Program-made: the position numbers and the translations under genes
Source of the DNA: Verrucomicrobiia bacterium
GTDB taxonomy: Bacteria; Verrucomicrobiota; Verrucomicrobiia; Opitutales; Cerasicoccaceae
Length of the DNA stretch: 64,000 nucleotides
Assembly (NCBI GenBank): GCA_030432235.1
Contig: JAUIHT010000004.1
Coordinates: 62,001-126,000, forward strand
Direction: 5' to 3'
In this document: in pieces, positions 17,194-25,408 of the stretch
Layout of the letters: each line of letters opens with the position of its first letter
Position numbering within the stretch: the stretch's first letter is position 1
Notes under the pieces: model-generated
Databases searched by the model: none
What the model was told of the DNA's origin: nothing
Seen by the model: only the letters and a program-made list of their open reading frames with translations

Positions 17194-18777
17194 TTAGTCG
17201 ATCGAGTAATTCAGGTAGTCAAGAAATGTCGAGATAGCCACGTACTGGTTGCCCGGCCCCACCCCGCCAATAGAGGAGAGATCGAGTACGTTGCCGTTGT
17301 AACTCACTCCGGCGTACTCGCCGTCCGTGACGCCGCTCACTCCTTGTAGTTGGTACAAGGTTATCTCGAGGAACGTCGTGAAATACGGATTCTGACTGGA
17401 AGAAAACGTCGTGGCATCCGCAACGGCCGGGGCCGGCGTCAGCGCGTCAAAAACACCCGCCAAAGGCCAGAGGTCACCATCGTGGCCTCCGATCAGCAGG
17501 AAATTCGCGTCGGTGGGCGTTAAGGAATTCGGCTCAAAGCCTTGCAGGAAATCGCCGAAGCCCATGGTTTTGACGACAGCCGCCGAGCGCGAGTATTCCT
17601 CTGCATTGAAGAGAAAGGTATTGCTGCGATTGAAGAACCCGTAGGTCAAATCGACATCAGCCTGAGTAAACCCGCTTGGGTAGTCGTTGCTCGGGTAAAG
17701 CCAGATGTACTGGAGGATGAAAGCCAGATCATAGAGATTGCCGGAGCCGGGATCCGGTGAATTCGAGTAAGTGCCGGTAAAATCATAGCCCGAGTTTGCC
17801 GCCCAGGTGGAAGCGTAGGAGTTGGCGCTGCCGGGCTGAGTGGTAAAGGCTGTCGCGAGCGCGGCATAGTCATCCCGCAAATCCTGTATCGATGAAAAGT
17901 CGTTGCCGTTGCTGTCACCGGTCTGGATGAAGTCATGGACCGCATTTGCCTGGTCACCGTATTCCGAGGGGGGTTCGGCAAAAAAGCTGGAATTGAGCGT
18001 AACCGCAGTGAGATTGAGCTCGGAATACACCCCGTTCAGGAATAGCCCGGCAGTCTGGCGGCAGCGGTTGGGCGAGCCACCGGCATTCTCATCGGCGATA
18101 GGGAAAATTAAAGAGTCAACGGTGGAAGAGTTGTACGTCGCCGGCAGCAGCGATGTCTGCGTCACCAATCGGTTTCTAAATAGCGTACCCAGGAATCTTG
18201 CTTCCTGCTGGCCGACCGCGGTCAGCGAACCGGAGGTGGGTAAATCAGTACGCCCGCCTGGCAGGTTGTCATCCGGATAGCGTTCGCCGTGCCGCATAAA
18301 AACGATAATCTTTTCGACACTGACGCCGGAGGGTAGCGGCTGCATAGTTTGAATTTCAAAGCCGATGCGCTCCAAGGGTACGTACAGCTCGGAGTTGTCG
18401 TCCCACCAACGGAAGGGATAGGACTCGATGCTTTCCGTATCGTAGATGTACCAGCGCTGAAGTGTGTGTGAATAGCAGCCGGGAAAAAGTCCGCTGCCGG
18501 TCAGGAACCAGTCGTCCGCACCGCCTTCGCCGTTGATACCAGCCGAGCCCATGTAGAGAGCCACGTTTGCCTGAGTCGTGCCCGCCGCGTACATCCAGCC
18601 GATATACTGCTGGTACATCCAGCCTTCGTCTTCACTGCTGCTGTAGAACCAGCCCAGCCAGGGAACGTATTTCCAGCCGTTCGGGTCGCCACCTGCTCCG
18701 GACCAAAGCCCTGCGCTCAGTGGATTTACAGCAATCAGTGAAACGGCGATTAATAGGCGGCAGAGGATAGTTTTCAT
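17194..18777 (-). CDS. Secreted histidine acid phosphatase with N-terminal Trp/Tyr repeat module
   Basis: The ATG at 18777 gives a clean signal peptide (MKTILCRLLIAVSLIAVNPL then SAG); a longer frame starts at 18813. Residues about 35-120 form the aromatic repeat NGWKYVPWLGWFY, EGWMYQQYIGWMY, FPGCYSHTLQRWYIYDTE. The catalytic domain follows: MRHGERYP (162-168) is the branch-2 RHGxRxP phosphohistidine motif, and GGHDGDLWPL near 447 supplies the HD proton-donor motif. Such enzymes hydrolyse phosphomonoesters or phytate. The repeat before the catalytic domain is the same module that ends the protein at 6766-8475. The gene is monocistronic and converges on the PhyH gene. Confidence 0.85.
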   Translation of the reverse strand: MKTILCRLLIAVSLIAVNPLSAGLWSGAGGDPNGWKYVPWLGWFYSSSEDEGWMYQQYIGWMYAAGTTQANVALYMGSAGINGEGGADDWFLTGSGLFPGCYSHTLQRWYIYDTESIESYPFRWWDDNSELYVPLERIGFEIQTMQPLPSGVSVEKIIVFMRHGERYPDDNLPGGRTDLPTSGSLTAVGQQEARFLGTLFRNRLVTQTSLLPATYNSSTVDSLIFPIADENAGGSPNRCRQTAGLFLNGVYSELNLTAVTLNSSFFAEPPSEYGDQANAVHDFIQTGDSNGNDFSSIQDLRDDYAALATAFTTQPGSANSYASTWAANSGYDFTGTYSNSPDPGSGNLYDLAFILQYIWLYPSNDYPSGFTQADVDLTYGFFNRSNTFLFNAEEYSRSAAVVKTMGFGDFLQGFEPNSLTPTDANFLLIGGHDGDLWPLAGVFDALTPAPAVADATTFSSSQNPYFTTFLEITLYQLQGVSGVTDGEYAGVSYNGNVLDLSSIGGVGPGNQYVAISTFLDYLNYSID

Positions 18778-18884
18778 ACTAGGTACTTTTGACCCTGAGG
18801 ACAAATTAGTCAACGTTGCAAAGGACTCCCCCCGGGCAAAAGTATGATGAAAATAAGGTGTCAGTTAAGTAACGACACCACAGC

Positions 18885-19862
18885 CTAGTCCGTCTGCTCG
18901 GGATAAACCGTGGTCCAGTCACCTTTCATGTCTACCAGTAGCCAGCCGCGCTGCTCTGCCTCACTGAGGCCGCGATTGAGGCTGCCGACATGCGAATCGC
19001 GATCATAAGCCCACTCACGTTCCGCATCCGTATGATGGACAAGCATCCCGAAGCGCGGGCCGTCACCGGCCGTCGTCCACTCTAACATCTCGAAGTCGCC
19101 GTCGGAGTTACCCGCCGCAAAGATGGGGCGGCGGCCAATGTGCTGGTAAATGCCAACGGGCTTGCCGGCCTTGTCATCGATGAAGTCCAACGCGGGCTCC
19201 TTGACGATAACCGGTTCGCCGTCACGGACCTCGTACCGGGCCTTCATGCTCGTGCCCACGACCTGCTCCGGCGGGATGCCGTAGACCTGCTCGCTGAATA
19301 CCCGCATGAAGTCGATGCCGCCCCCGGAGACAATGTAGGTGGTAAAGCCATTGGCCTGTAGATAGTCCAGCAGCTCCAGCATGGGCTGATACACCATTTC
19401 GGTATACTTGCGACCGGTCGCGGGATGCCTGGCACGCCCTATCCAATCACGCGTGGCCTGCTTCATCTCCTTCGCGGTGATGTTCCCCTGGGCGGCCATG
19501 GCCAAAGACAAGATAGCCTTGTGACCACCGGCTAGAGCCTGCTTGTAATCGCCTTTTATGACAGAGGCAAAGGGCTCCTTTTCCGCCCACTCGGGATGCT
19601 CCGGCGCCATCTGCTGGATGCGGTCAAAGATGAAAAGCAACTGGAAGTAAACCGGCTGCTCGGACCACAGCGTGCCATCGTTGTCGAAGACCGCAACGCG
19701 CTCGGCCTCGGGCACGAAGTCCGGCGAACCCGGCGTGGTCACCTTGTCGACAAAGGCGATGATTTCCTCTTTGGCATCGGTATCGTTCCAGGAAGGCAGC
19801 GGGTCGGCCAGGGCTGACGCCGCGATGACAAATGTCAGGGCAAGAAGATGCGTCTTTTTCAT
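18885..19862 (-). CDS. Secreted HAD-superfamily phosphatase
   Basis: The 325-residue product has a signal peptide (MKKTHLLALTFVIAASALA). HAD motif I is AVFDNDGTLW (nucleophile Asp60, acid/base Asp62), motif II is IVSGGGIDF, and motif IV is AAGNSDGDFEML. It resembles the phosphoserine-phosphatase-like HAD proteins that are often encoded beside arylsulfatases. It lies 54 bases downstream of the sulfatase gene on the same strand, so both are probably co-transcribed and exported together. Substrate unknown. Confidence 0.85.
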   Translation of the reverse strand: MKKTHLLALTFVIAASALADPLPSWNDTDAKEEIIAFVDKVTTPGSPDFVPEAERVAVFDNDGTLWSEQPVYFQLLFIFDRIQQMAPEHPEWAEKEPFASVIKGDYKQALAGGHKAILSLAMAAQGNITAKEMKQATRDWIGRARHPATGRKYTEMVYQPMLELLDYLQANGFTTYIVSGGGIDFMRVFSEQVYGIPPEQVVGTSMKARYEVRDGEPVIVKEPALDFIDDKAGKPVGIYQHIGRRPIFAAGNSDGDFEMLEWTTAGDGPRFGMLVHHTDAEREWAYDRDSHVGSLNRGLSEAEQRGWLLVDMKGDWTTVYPEQTD

Positions 19863-19916
19863 ATGAAGAAGCGGGCCACCGCCCTCATGGACAATGACCC
19901 GCTTGGAGTTAAAGGA

Positions 19917-21491
19917 TTATCTTCCGCCCGCGGCGGACTCGATTTGCTTTTTAATCTTTTCAAGATTGAAAGAGCCGGGGCTCTGACTGGGCGGGTAGTC
20001 CTGCATGGTCTTGAGGAACTTGCCCGCGAGCTGCTGCATCGGCACGATAACATAAACGCGGTCCAGCATCCAATCGTAGTAGGTGTTGGAGTTATGCTGA
20101 GCCTTTTCGAAGGGATCACGGCGAAGGTTGAAGAGCAACGGTACACGCAGCTCGACGAAGGGCTCCATCCAGACGCCGAAGGCTTGGCCACGGTTTTCCA
20201 GGAAGACCGCCTTCCAGTCGTCATAACGCATGGCAACGATGTTGCCGTCGTCGTTGACGTAGATGAACTCGTGGCGCGGCGATTCCTCGACCTCGCCCGT
20301 CAGGTACGGCAGCTGGTTGTAACCGTCGATGTAGTTATGGTAATGGCGGCCGTTAAGGTCGACGCCTTCCTGAAGCTGCTCCTTGATGTCGGGGTTGCCT
20401 GCGACGGCGGCAAAGGTCGGCAGCCAGTCCTCGTGGGAAACGATGCCGTTAAGCTCCGTGCCGGCGGGAAAGTGCCCGGGCCAACGCACGAAAGCAGGCA
20501 CGCGGTAGGCGCCTTCCCAGTTGGAATTCTTTTCGCTGCGGAAGGGTGTCGTGGCGGCATCCGGCCAGGTATTGTAGTGCGGGCCGTTGTCCGTGGAGTA
20601 CATTACGATGGTGTTGTCGGCGATGCCGAGCTCGTCGAGGAGGTCGAGAAGCTCACCGACCATCATGTCGTGCTCGACCATGCCGTCGCTGTATTCGTCC
20701 TGCCCGGAGATGCCGCGATTTTCCTCTTTCACGTGAGTGCGGAAGTGCATGCGGGTGGCGTTCCACCAGCAGAACCAAGGCTTACCCGCCTCGGTGTTTT
20801 TGATGATGAAATCCTCGGCCGCTTCCAGGGTTTCCTGGTCGATGGTTTCCATGCGCTTCTTGGTCAGCGGACCGGTATCGTCGATAATCTGGCCGCCCAT
20901 CTGGTCGGCCTCGGCCTTGATGACGCCACGGGGGCCGTACATTTCGATGAAGGTCTTGCCGTTCTTCATCACCATATCGGCGGGGTAGTCTTCGTGCTCG
21001 GGCTCCTCCTCGGCATTGAGGTGGTAGAGGTTGCCAAAGAAGACATCGAAGCCGTGCATGGTGGGCAGGTGTTCGTCGAGGTCGCCCTGGTGATTCTTAC
21101 CGAACTGGCCCGTGGCGTAGCCTTCGCTCTTGAGCACAGTGGCCATGGTGACATCGGTCTTCTGCCAACCTTCCTTGGCTCCAGGCAGGCCCACCTTGGT
21201 CATGCCGGTGCGGACCGGGACGTTGCCGCCAATGAAGGCCGCGCGCCCGGCGGTGCAGGACTGCTGCCCGTAGTAGTCGGAAAAGGTGATGCCCTCGTCG
21301 GCGATACGGTCGATGTTGGGTGTCTCATAGCCCATCATGCCCTTGCTGTTGTGGCTGATGTTCCAGAGGCCGATATCGTCGCCCCAGATGACCAGGATGT
21401 TGGGCTTTTCAGGATTTTCCTGGGCGATAGCCGGACCGCAAAGCCCGAGTAGAAGTGCAAACGCAAGAAGATTGATCGGGTTTCTTTTCAT
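19917..21491 (-). CDS. Secreted arylsulfatase (family S1)
   Basis: The 524-residue product has a signal peptide (about 1-23) and the N-terminal metal-binding strand PNILVIWGDDIGLWN. The formylglycine site is the Cys type: QQSCTAGRAAF (Cys79, Arg83), so activity would need the anaerobic-independent FGE-type or another Cys-oxidising maturase, not encoded here. C-terminal features include MYSTDNGPHYNTWPDAATTPF, typical of S1 sulfatases of the arylsulfatase A type. It is the first gene of an operon with the HAD phosphatase. Substrate unknown; periplasmic or extracellular location is predicted. Confidence 0.9.
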   Translation of the reverse strand: MKRNPINLLAFALLLGLCGPAIAQENPEKPNILVIWGDDIGLWNISHNSKGMMGYETPNIDRIADEGITFSDYYGQQSCTAGRAAFIGGNVPVRTGMTKVGLPGAKEGWQKTDVTMATVLKSEGYATGQFGKNHQGDLDEHLPTMHGFDVFFGNLYHLNAEEEPEHEDYPADMVMKNGKTFIEMYGPRGVIKAEADQMGGQIIDDTGPLTKKRMETIDQETLEAAEDFIIKNTEAGKPWFCWWNATRMHFRTHVKEENRGISGQDEYSDGMVEHDMMVGELLDLLDELGIADNTIVMYSTDNGPHYNTWPDAATTPFRSEKNSNWEGAYRVPAFVRWPGHFPAGTELNGIVSHEDWLPTFAAVAGNPDIKEQLQEGVDLNGRHYHNYIDGYNQLPYLTGEVEESPRHEFIYVNDDGNIVAMRYDDWKAVFLENRGQAFGVWMEPFVELRVPLLFNLRRDPFEKAQHNSNTYYDWMLDRVYVIVPMQQLAGKFLKTMQDYPPSQSPGSFNLEKIKKQIESAAGGR

Positions 21492-21589
21492 GCCAAGAGA
21501 GGGGGATTGGAGTAGTAAGGATGTCGAATAATCCTGATAAAGGCGGACTTATTCAGAATATTTTAACGACCTCGTTTGATAAACATGCA

Positions 21590-21622
21590 GGTATTATCGT
21601 ATGAATACCGACAGATAATACC
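21590..21622. repeat. Perfect 9-bp inverted repeat between efflux operon end and sulfatase start
   Basis: GGTATTATC (21590-21598) and GATAATACC (21614-21622) are separated by 15 bases. The site lies about 100 bases upstream of the sulfatase start and 55 bases downstream of the NodT stop, both on the minus strand. It has no T tract, so an operator for the sulfatase-HAD operon is as likely as a terminator for the efflux operon. Confidence 0.45.
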
Positions 21623-21677
21623 ATCCAAATGTAACAGCAAATGCTACCACCATTTGTCACCCAATTGACGCAAAGCC

Positions 21678-23162
21678 CTACCCACTCGTGGATGCCGTAT
21701 CCGCAGGTATTGAGTCTGCGCTATCGCCCTGATAATCTGGATCCCAGCCGCCGCCGAGTGCCTTGTAGAGCGCTACGATGCTCCGCAACGTCTCCGAATT
21801 ACAGCTCACGAGCCGGTTCTGCTGCTCGGAGAGGGCGCGCTGCATATTCAGCACGTTGTCGAAGTCCGTCAGGCCGCTTTCATACTGGACGGTGACGAGG
21901 TCCACGGCCGACTCGGTCGCGGCCACCGCCTGAGTCAGGTGGTTCTTGCGCAGGCGGCTTTCGTTGTAGGAGACCAGGGCGTTTTCCGTTTCCTCCAGGG
22001 CTTCCAGCACGACCTGCCGGTAATCCAACACGGCCTTCTGCTGCTGCTCCTTCTTGACGTCGATATCGTCGCGCACACGGCCACCCGTAAAGATATTCCA
22101 GTGGACAGGCGCGGCGGCAGTCCAGACGACACTGGACGAGTCGAACAGATCACTGACCGAGCGTGACTCCAGGCCAATGGAGCCCTTGAGGGCAAAGCGG
22201 GGGTAAAGGTTGGCGGTGGCCGCGCCGATCATGGCGGTGGCTGCGGCTACCTCACGCTCGGATCGGCGGATGTCCGGACGCTGGCGGAGCAGATCGGCAG
22301 GGACACCGGAAGCTACGTTCATGTCCGGCACGGGTATCGTGTGCGTGCCACCGATGAGACTCTGCAAAGTGCCGGCATCCTTGCCGCAGAGCACCGCCAG
22401 ACGGTTGTAAGCCTGATTGAGGCGGATGCGGAACTGCGGGACGGTGGACTGGGTCGAGTACAGGTTCAGCTTGGCCTGCTCGATGTCCAGTTGCGAAGTC
22501 AATCCGTCGCGAAAACGCTCCTCGGTCAGGTCCAGGGACTGCGTCTGCAGCTTGATATTCTGCTGCGCATACGAGATATGCTCCTGATAGGAACGTATCT
22601 CGATGTAGGTGACCGCCACCTCTGCGTAGAGCGAAACCAGCACGTCGCGGTAGGATTCAATCGAGGCTTCGAAGCGCGCGCTCTCGGCCTCCACCTCACG
22701 CTTGATACGCCCGAAGACGTCGATTTCCCAGGCTGCATCGAGGCCAAACACCACCATGCCCTGGCTCTGAAATCCACCCGGTGGCGCCACCTGGCTCAGG
22801 GCGCCGTGGTCGCTGAGCTTCGTGGTGGACATCCGGCCGAACGCACCGATCTCCGGCAGATTCTGGCCTCCCATATAGGCAAGACGCGCGCGGGCTTCGC
22901 GGACGTTGGTCAGGGCCATTTGCAGGTTCAGGTTCGACTCGCGTGCATCCTCGATGAGGTCGTTCAGCACCGGGTCGTTGAAAATTTCCCACCACGTTTG
23001 AATCGGCGCGGTAGGCTCGCTGGCGGACTCACCCATAACCGCCGTGTGCCAGGCGTCCGGCGTTTGAATATCGGGCTTGGTGTAGTCCGGCCCCACCGCG
23101 CAGCCCCCCAACAGGGAGGCAATCAGCAAAGGAATGAGGCGTGGCCTGGCTTTCGCTCGCAT
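21678..23162 (-). CDS. NodT-family outer-membrane efflux lipoprotein
   Basis: The 494-residue product has a lipoprotein signal with lipobox LLGGC (Cys near 21) followed by AVGPDYTKPDIQTPDAW, the standard mature start of NodT/OprM-type channels. The body shows two TolC-like repeats, each with long coiled-coil hairpins (NLNLQMALTNVREARARLAY and RLRKNHLTQAVAATESAVDL), and the conserved DLLRQRPDIRRSEREVAAATA segment. It forms the outer-membrane exit duct for the adjacent HlyD-type pump, with only 8 bases between the two genes. Confidence 0.92.
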   Translation of the reverse strand: MRAKARPRLIPLLIASLLGGCAVGPDYTKPDIQTPDAWHTAVMGESASEPTAPIQTWWEIFNDPVLNDLIEDARESNLNLQMALTNVREARARLAYMGGQNLPEIGAFGRMSTTKLSDHGALSQVAPPGGFQSQGMVVFGLDAAWEIDVFGRIKREVEAESARFEASIESYRDVLVSLYAEVAVTYIEIRSYQEHISYAQQNIKLQTQSLDLTEERFRDGLTSQLDIEQAKLNLYSTQSTVPQFRIRLNQAYNRLAVLCGKDAGTLQSLIGGTHTIPVPDMNVASGVPADLLRQRPDIRRSEREVAAATAMIGAATANLYPRFALKGSIGLESRSVSDLFDSSSVVWTAAAPVHWNIFTGGRVRDDIDVKKEQQQKAVLDYRQVVLEALEETENALVSYNESRLRKNHLTQAVAATESAVDLVTVQYESGLTDFDNVLNMQRALSEQQNRLVSCNSETLRSIVALYKALGGGWDPDYQGDSADSIPADTASTSG

Positions 23163-23170
23163 GGCTTCGC

Positions 23171-24301
23171 TCAGAAGGGATTGAACAGGTAGTTCAGGTA
23201 GCTCTCGGAGTGGATTTCAATCTGCCGGAGCACAACCAGGGCATCCATGGCGTCCTTGGTGAAGACCGCGATAAGCGCACTGGCGCCGAAGTGCATCGGA
23301 TAGTCCGGATTCGGCTCGGTAATCTTGAGGCGGATGGCGAACTCCATGCTCGGGTGGTTGACGCCTTCGTTGGGCAGCACGCCACTGGGGATGCCCTGCG
23401 CGCCGGAGGTGGCCCAACCGATGCTGACGACCTCCGCGGGAAAAACCTCGCCGGGATACATCTCGAAAGCGATTGCGGCCTTGTCTCCGACCTCCACGTG
23501 CTGCATGCCCCGCTGGTCAAAGCTGCCCAGCACCCAATACTCTTCCGTATTGACGAAAGGCATGACGGGTTGCTTGAGCCGGATGAAGGCGCCCGGGTAA
23601 AGCTGCATGTTCGGCACGTAGCCGTTGGAGGGTGCGCGGATGATGGTGTGCTCGAGGTTGTACTTCGCCGTGGCGAGCTTGGCCTCGATTTCGGCCACCT
23701 GCGCATGCTCGCCGTCGATCATGGCGTTGTAGGCTGCTTCGGCCGAGCGCAGGGTAGCTTTATCGACTGCCAACTGGGCCTCGGCATCCTTCACACTCTG
23801 CTCTTCCTGCTGGATGCGGATGACGGACACCGCGTTCTTCTCCTTGGCCTGTGAGAACTCACCCAGCCTTGCCTTGTTGACGGCCAATTGCGCCTCGGAC
23901 TGCGTGACCCGCGCCTTCCCCTCTACCACCTGTGACTCCATCGTCGCCACTTGGGCCTTGGCCAGGACGAGCTGCGCTTCGTACTCCTTGACGCGGTCCC
24001 GCCACTCCTGACCGTCCATGCGGAAGAGCGGGTCGCCCTTCTTGACATGCTCGTTGGCTTGGACGTACACCTTGTCCACCATGCCGCCGTACTCCGGCGC
24101 CATCTGCACCACGTAGGCCTGCGCGAAGGCGAATTTACTGTAGGGCGTGAACTGGCCGAGGAGCAGGATTTCCGTCAGCGCCGCCCCACAGTACAAGCCA
24201 CACACCACGAACTTCCAAAACAAGTTGAACGGCAGCAGCTTGTAATCGATGAAGATCAGGCGGACAAAAAAGTAGTAGGCAATCGTGAGCAGCAGTTCCA
24301 T
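23171..24301 (-). CDS. HlyD-family membrane fusion protein
   Basis: The 376-residue product begins with two hydrophobic segments (about 3-20 and 25-48), then a biotinyl-lipoyl-like strand VVQMAPEYGGMVDKVYVQAN, a long alpha-helical hairpin with heptads (about 100-215) and the second lipoyl half HTIIRAPSNGYVPNMQLYPG. It bridges inner and outer membranes in a tripartite exporter. Two N-terminal membrane segments, together with a DUF3302 partner upstream, match the YiaV/YibH type rather than classical AcrA. Substrate unknown. Confidence 0.88.
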   Translation of the reverse strand: MELLLTIAYYFFVRLIFIDYKLLPFNLFWKFVVCGLYCGAALTEILLLGQFTPYSKFAFAQAYVVQMAPEYGGMVDKVYVQANEHVKKGDPLFRMDGQEWRDRVKEYEAQLVLAKAQVATMESQVVEGKARVTQSEAQLAVNKARLGEFSQAKEKNAVSVIRIQQEEQSVKDAEAQLAVDKATLRSAEAAYNAMIDGEHAQVAEIEAKLATAKYNLEHTIIRAPSNGYVPNMQLYPGAFIRLKQPVMPFVNTEEYWVLGSFDQRGMQHVEVGDKAAIAFEMYPGEVFPAEVVSIGWATSGAQGIPSGVLPNEGVNHPSMEFAIRLKITEPNPDYPMHFGASALIAVFTKDAMDALVVLRQIEIHSESYLNYLFNPF

Positions 24302-24310
24302 AGCACCTCT

Positions 24311-24688
24311 TTACTTGTCGCCCTTGGGCGCTTGATCTTGGGCATTTCCTTTGCCACTGGCTGGCTTGTCTTCGTCTGGCAGGTGAGGATGCTTGCGATG
24401 TTTTTCCAGAAACCTGGGCAAAGGCTTCGGCGGCTTTTCCACTTCCGGTTCCTCCTCGCGGTAGATTTTGCCGATGACCGCATTGGAGTAAGCCCACATC
24501 AGCGCGAACATCCACAAAGGAAAGGCAATGAGCCCGAGCAGCGAGGTCACCTCGATGGCCTTGGCCTGAGGGTGCTTACGCGCCAGCGCCACTTTGCCGG
24601 GATAACAGTGAATCTTGACGATCCCCAGCACGATGACCAGCACCGCAAAGAAAATCAGACTTAGCGAAATTACATCGATAGCAGACAT
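24311..24688 (-). CDS. DUF3302 inner-membrane protein (YiaW-like)
   Basis: The ATG at 24688 is chosen because upstream codons encode unconserved Arg/Gly-rich sequence. The 125-residue product has two membrane segments (about 4-22 and 42-60) around the cytoplasmic loop KIHCYPGKVALARKHPQAKAIEV, the DUF3302 core. The tail is hydrophilic, Pro/Lys-rich and likely cytoplasmic. The family is typically encoded with a HlyD protein, as here, 9 bases upstream of it. Its molecular role is not known. Confidence 0.85.
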   Translation of the reverse strand: MSAIDVISLSLIFFAVLVIVLGIVKIHCYPGKVALARKHPQAKAIEVTSLLGLIAFPLWMFALMWAYSNAVIGKIYREEEPEVEKPPKPLPRFLEKHRKHPHLPDEDKPASGKGNAQDQAPKGDK

Positions 24689-24864
24689 GGTATTAGCACT
24701 CCCCCCTCCGGGCCGGTCGCGTATTGGTAGTCGACAGCCTGCCCACAGTGGAGTTTTCACACGGCAGGTTGACAACCCCAAAGTTCACCCCCGCCTCTAG
24801 CCTTGCCAAGGCGCGTCCCCCGGCACATACAGGATTCGGTTACGCTACTAAACCAAAAGCTATC

Positions 24865-25365
24865 ATGGCAAAACATCTGATTCCTGTCGAAGGCCGCTAT
24901 ATCAACGCGCGGCAATGTTTTTTTATCCGCTACTTCTGCCTGGTGATGACCGATATCGTGGTCCTCAACCTCTTTGCGGAATTCTGGCACCGGGTTCACG
25001 TCTCCTCTTTTATCGACTCCATCCTGGCCGCCTTCCTTCTCCAGCTTCTGGTGAAAGCGACCATGGCCTTCGAGCACAAGGTGGCCGAGTCCTTCGAAGG
25101 CAAAACCTTCAGCGGGGCCAAGGCGGTTAAGATGATCTCGCTCTGGTTCGTCCTCTTCGGCTCGAAGTTCCTCATCCTCTGGGCCCTGAGCACGTTCGTC
25201 GGCGAGGAAGTCCACTTCGAGGGGAAGATGCACGGCATCGTGCCGTTGATCGTCGTGATCGTGGTCATGATGCTGGCCGAATTCGCCGTGAGCTGGTTTA
25301 CCGACGTGCTCGGGCACGCTCCCAAGGCGGAAGATGCCACCGAGCCCACCCCGGAAAAACCCTGA
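24865..25365 (+). CDS. Four-helix membrane protein of unknown function
   Basis: The 166-residue product (ATG at 24865; a longer frame from 24724 adds unlikely sequence) has three to four hydrophobic segments around residues 22-45, 50-65, 85-110 and 122-145, and a charged C-terminal tail. It stands 43 bases before the FUSC gene and divergent from the DUF3302 gene, so it is probably a small accessory subunit of the efflux cluster. I do not recognise the family. Confidence 0.75.
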   Translation: MAKHLIPVEGRYINARQCFFIRYFCLVMTDIVVLNLFAEFWHRVHVSSFIDSILAAFLLQLLVKATMAFEHKVAESFEGKTFSGAKAVKMISLWFVLFGSKFLILWALSTFVGEEVHFEGKMHGIVPLIVVIVVMMLAEFAVSWFTDVLGHAPKAEDATEPTPEKP

Positions 25366-25408
25366 ATGGCCGGGGCCTAAGATTAACTCCTAATGCCTGG
25401 CCGGTGAC

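Noticed and set aside
19848-21452. 534-codon open frame on the plus strand opposite the secreted sulfatase
   Set aside because: It is complementary to a sulfatase with clear motifs, is a common artefact of GC-rich coding, and shows no domain or signal features.
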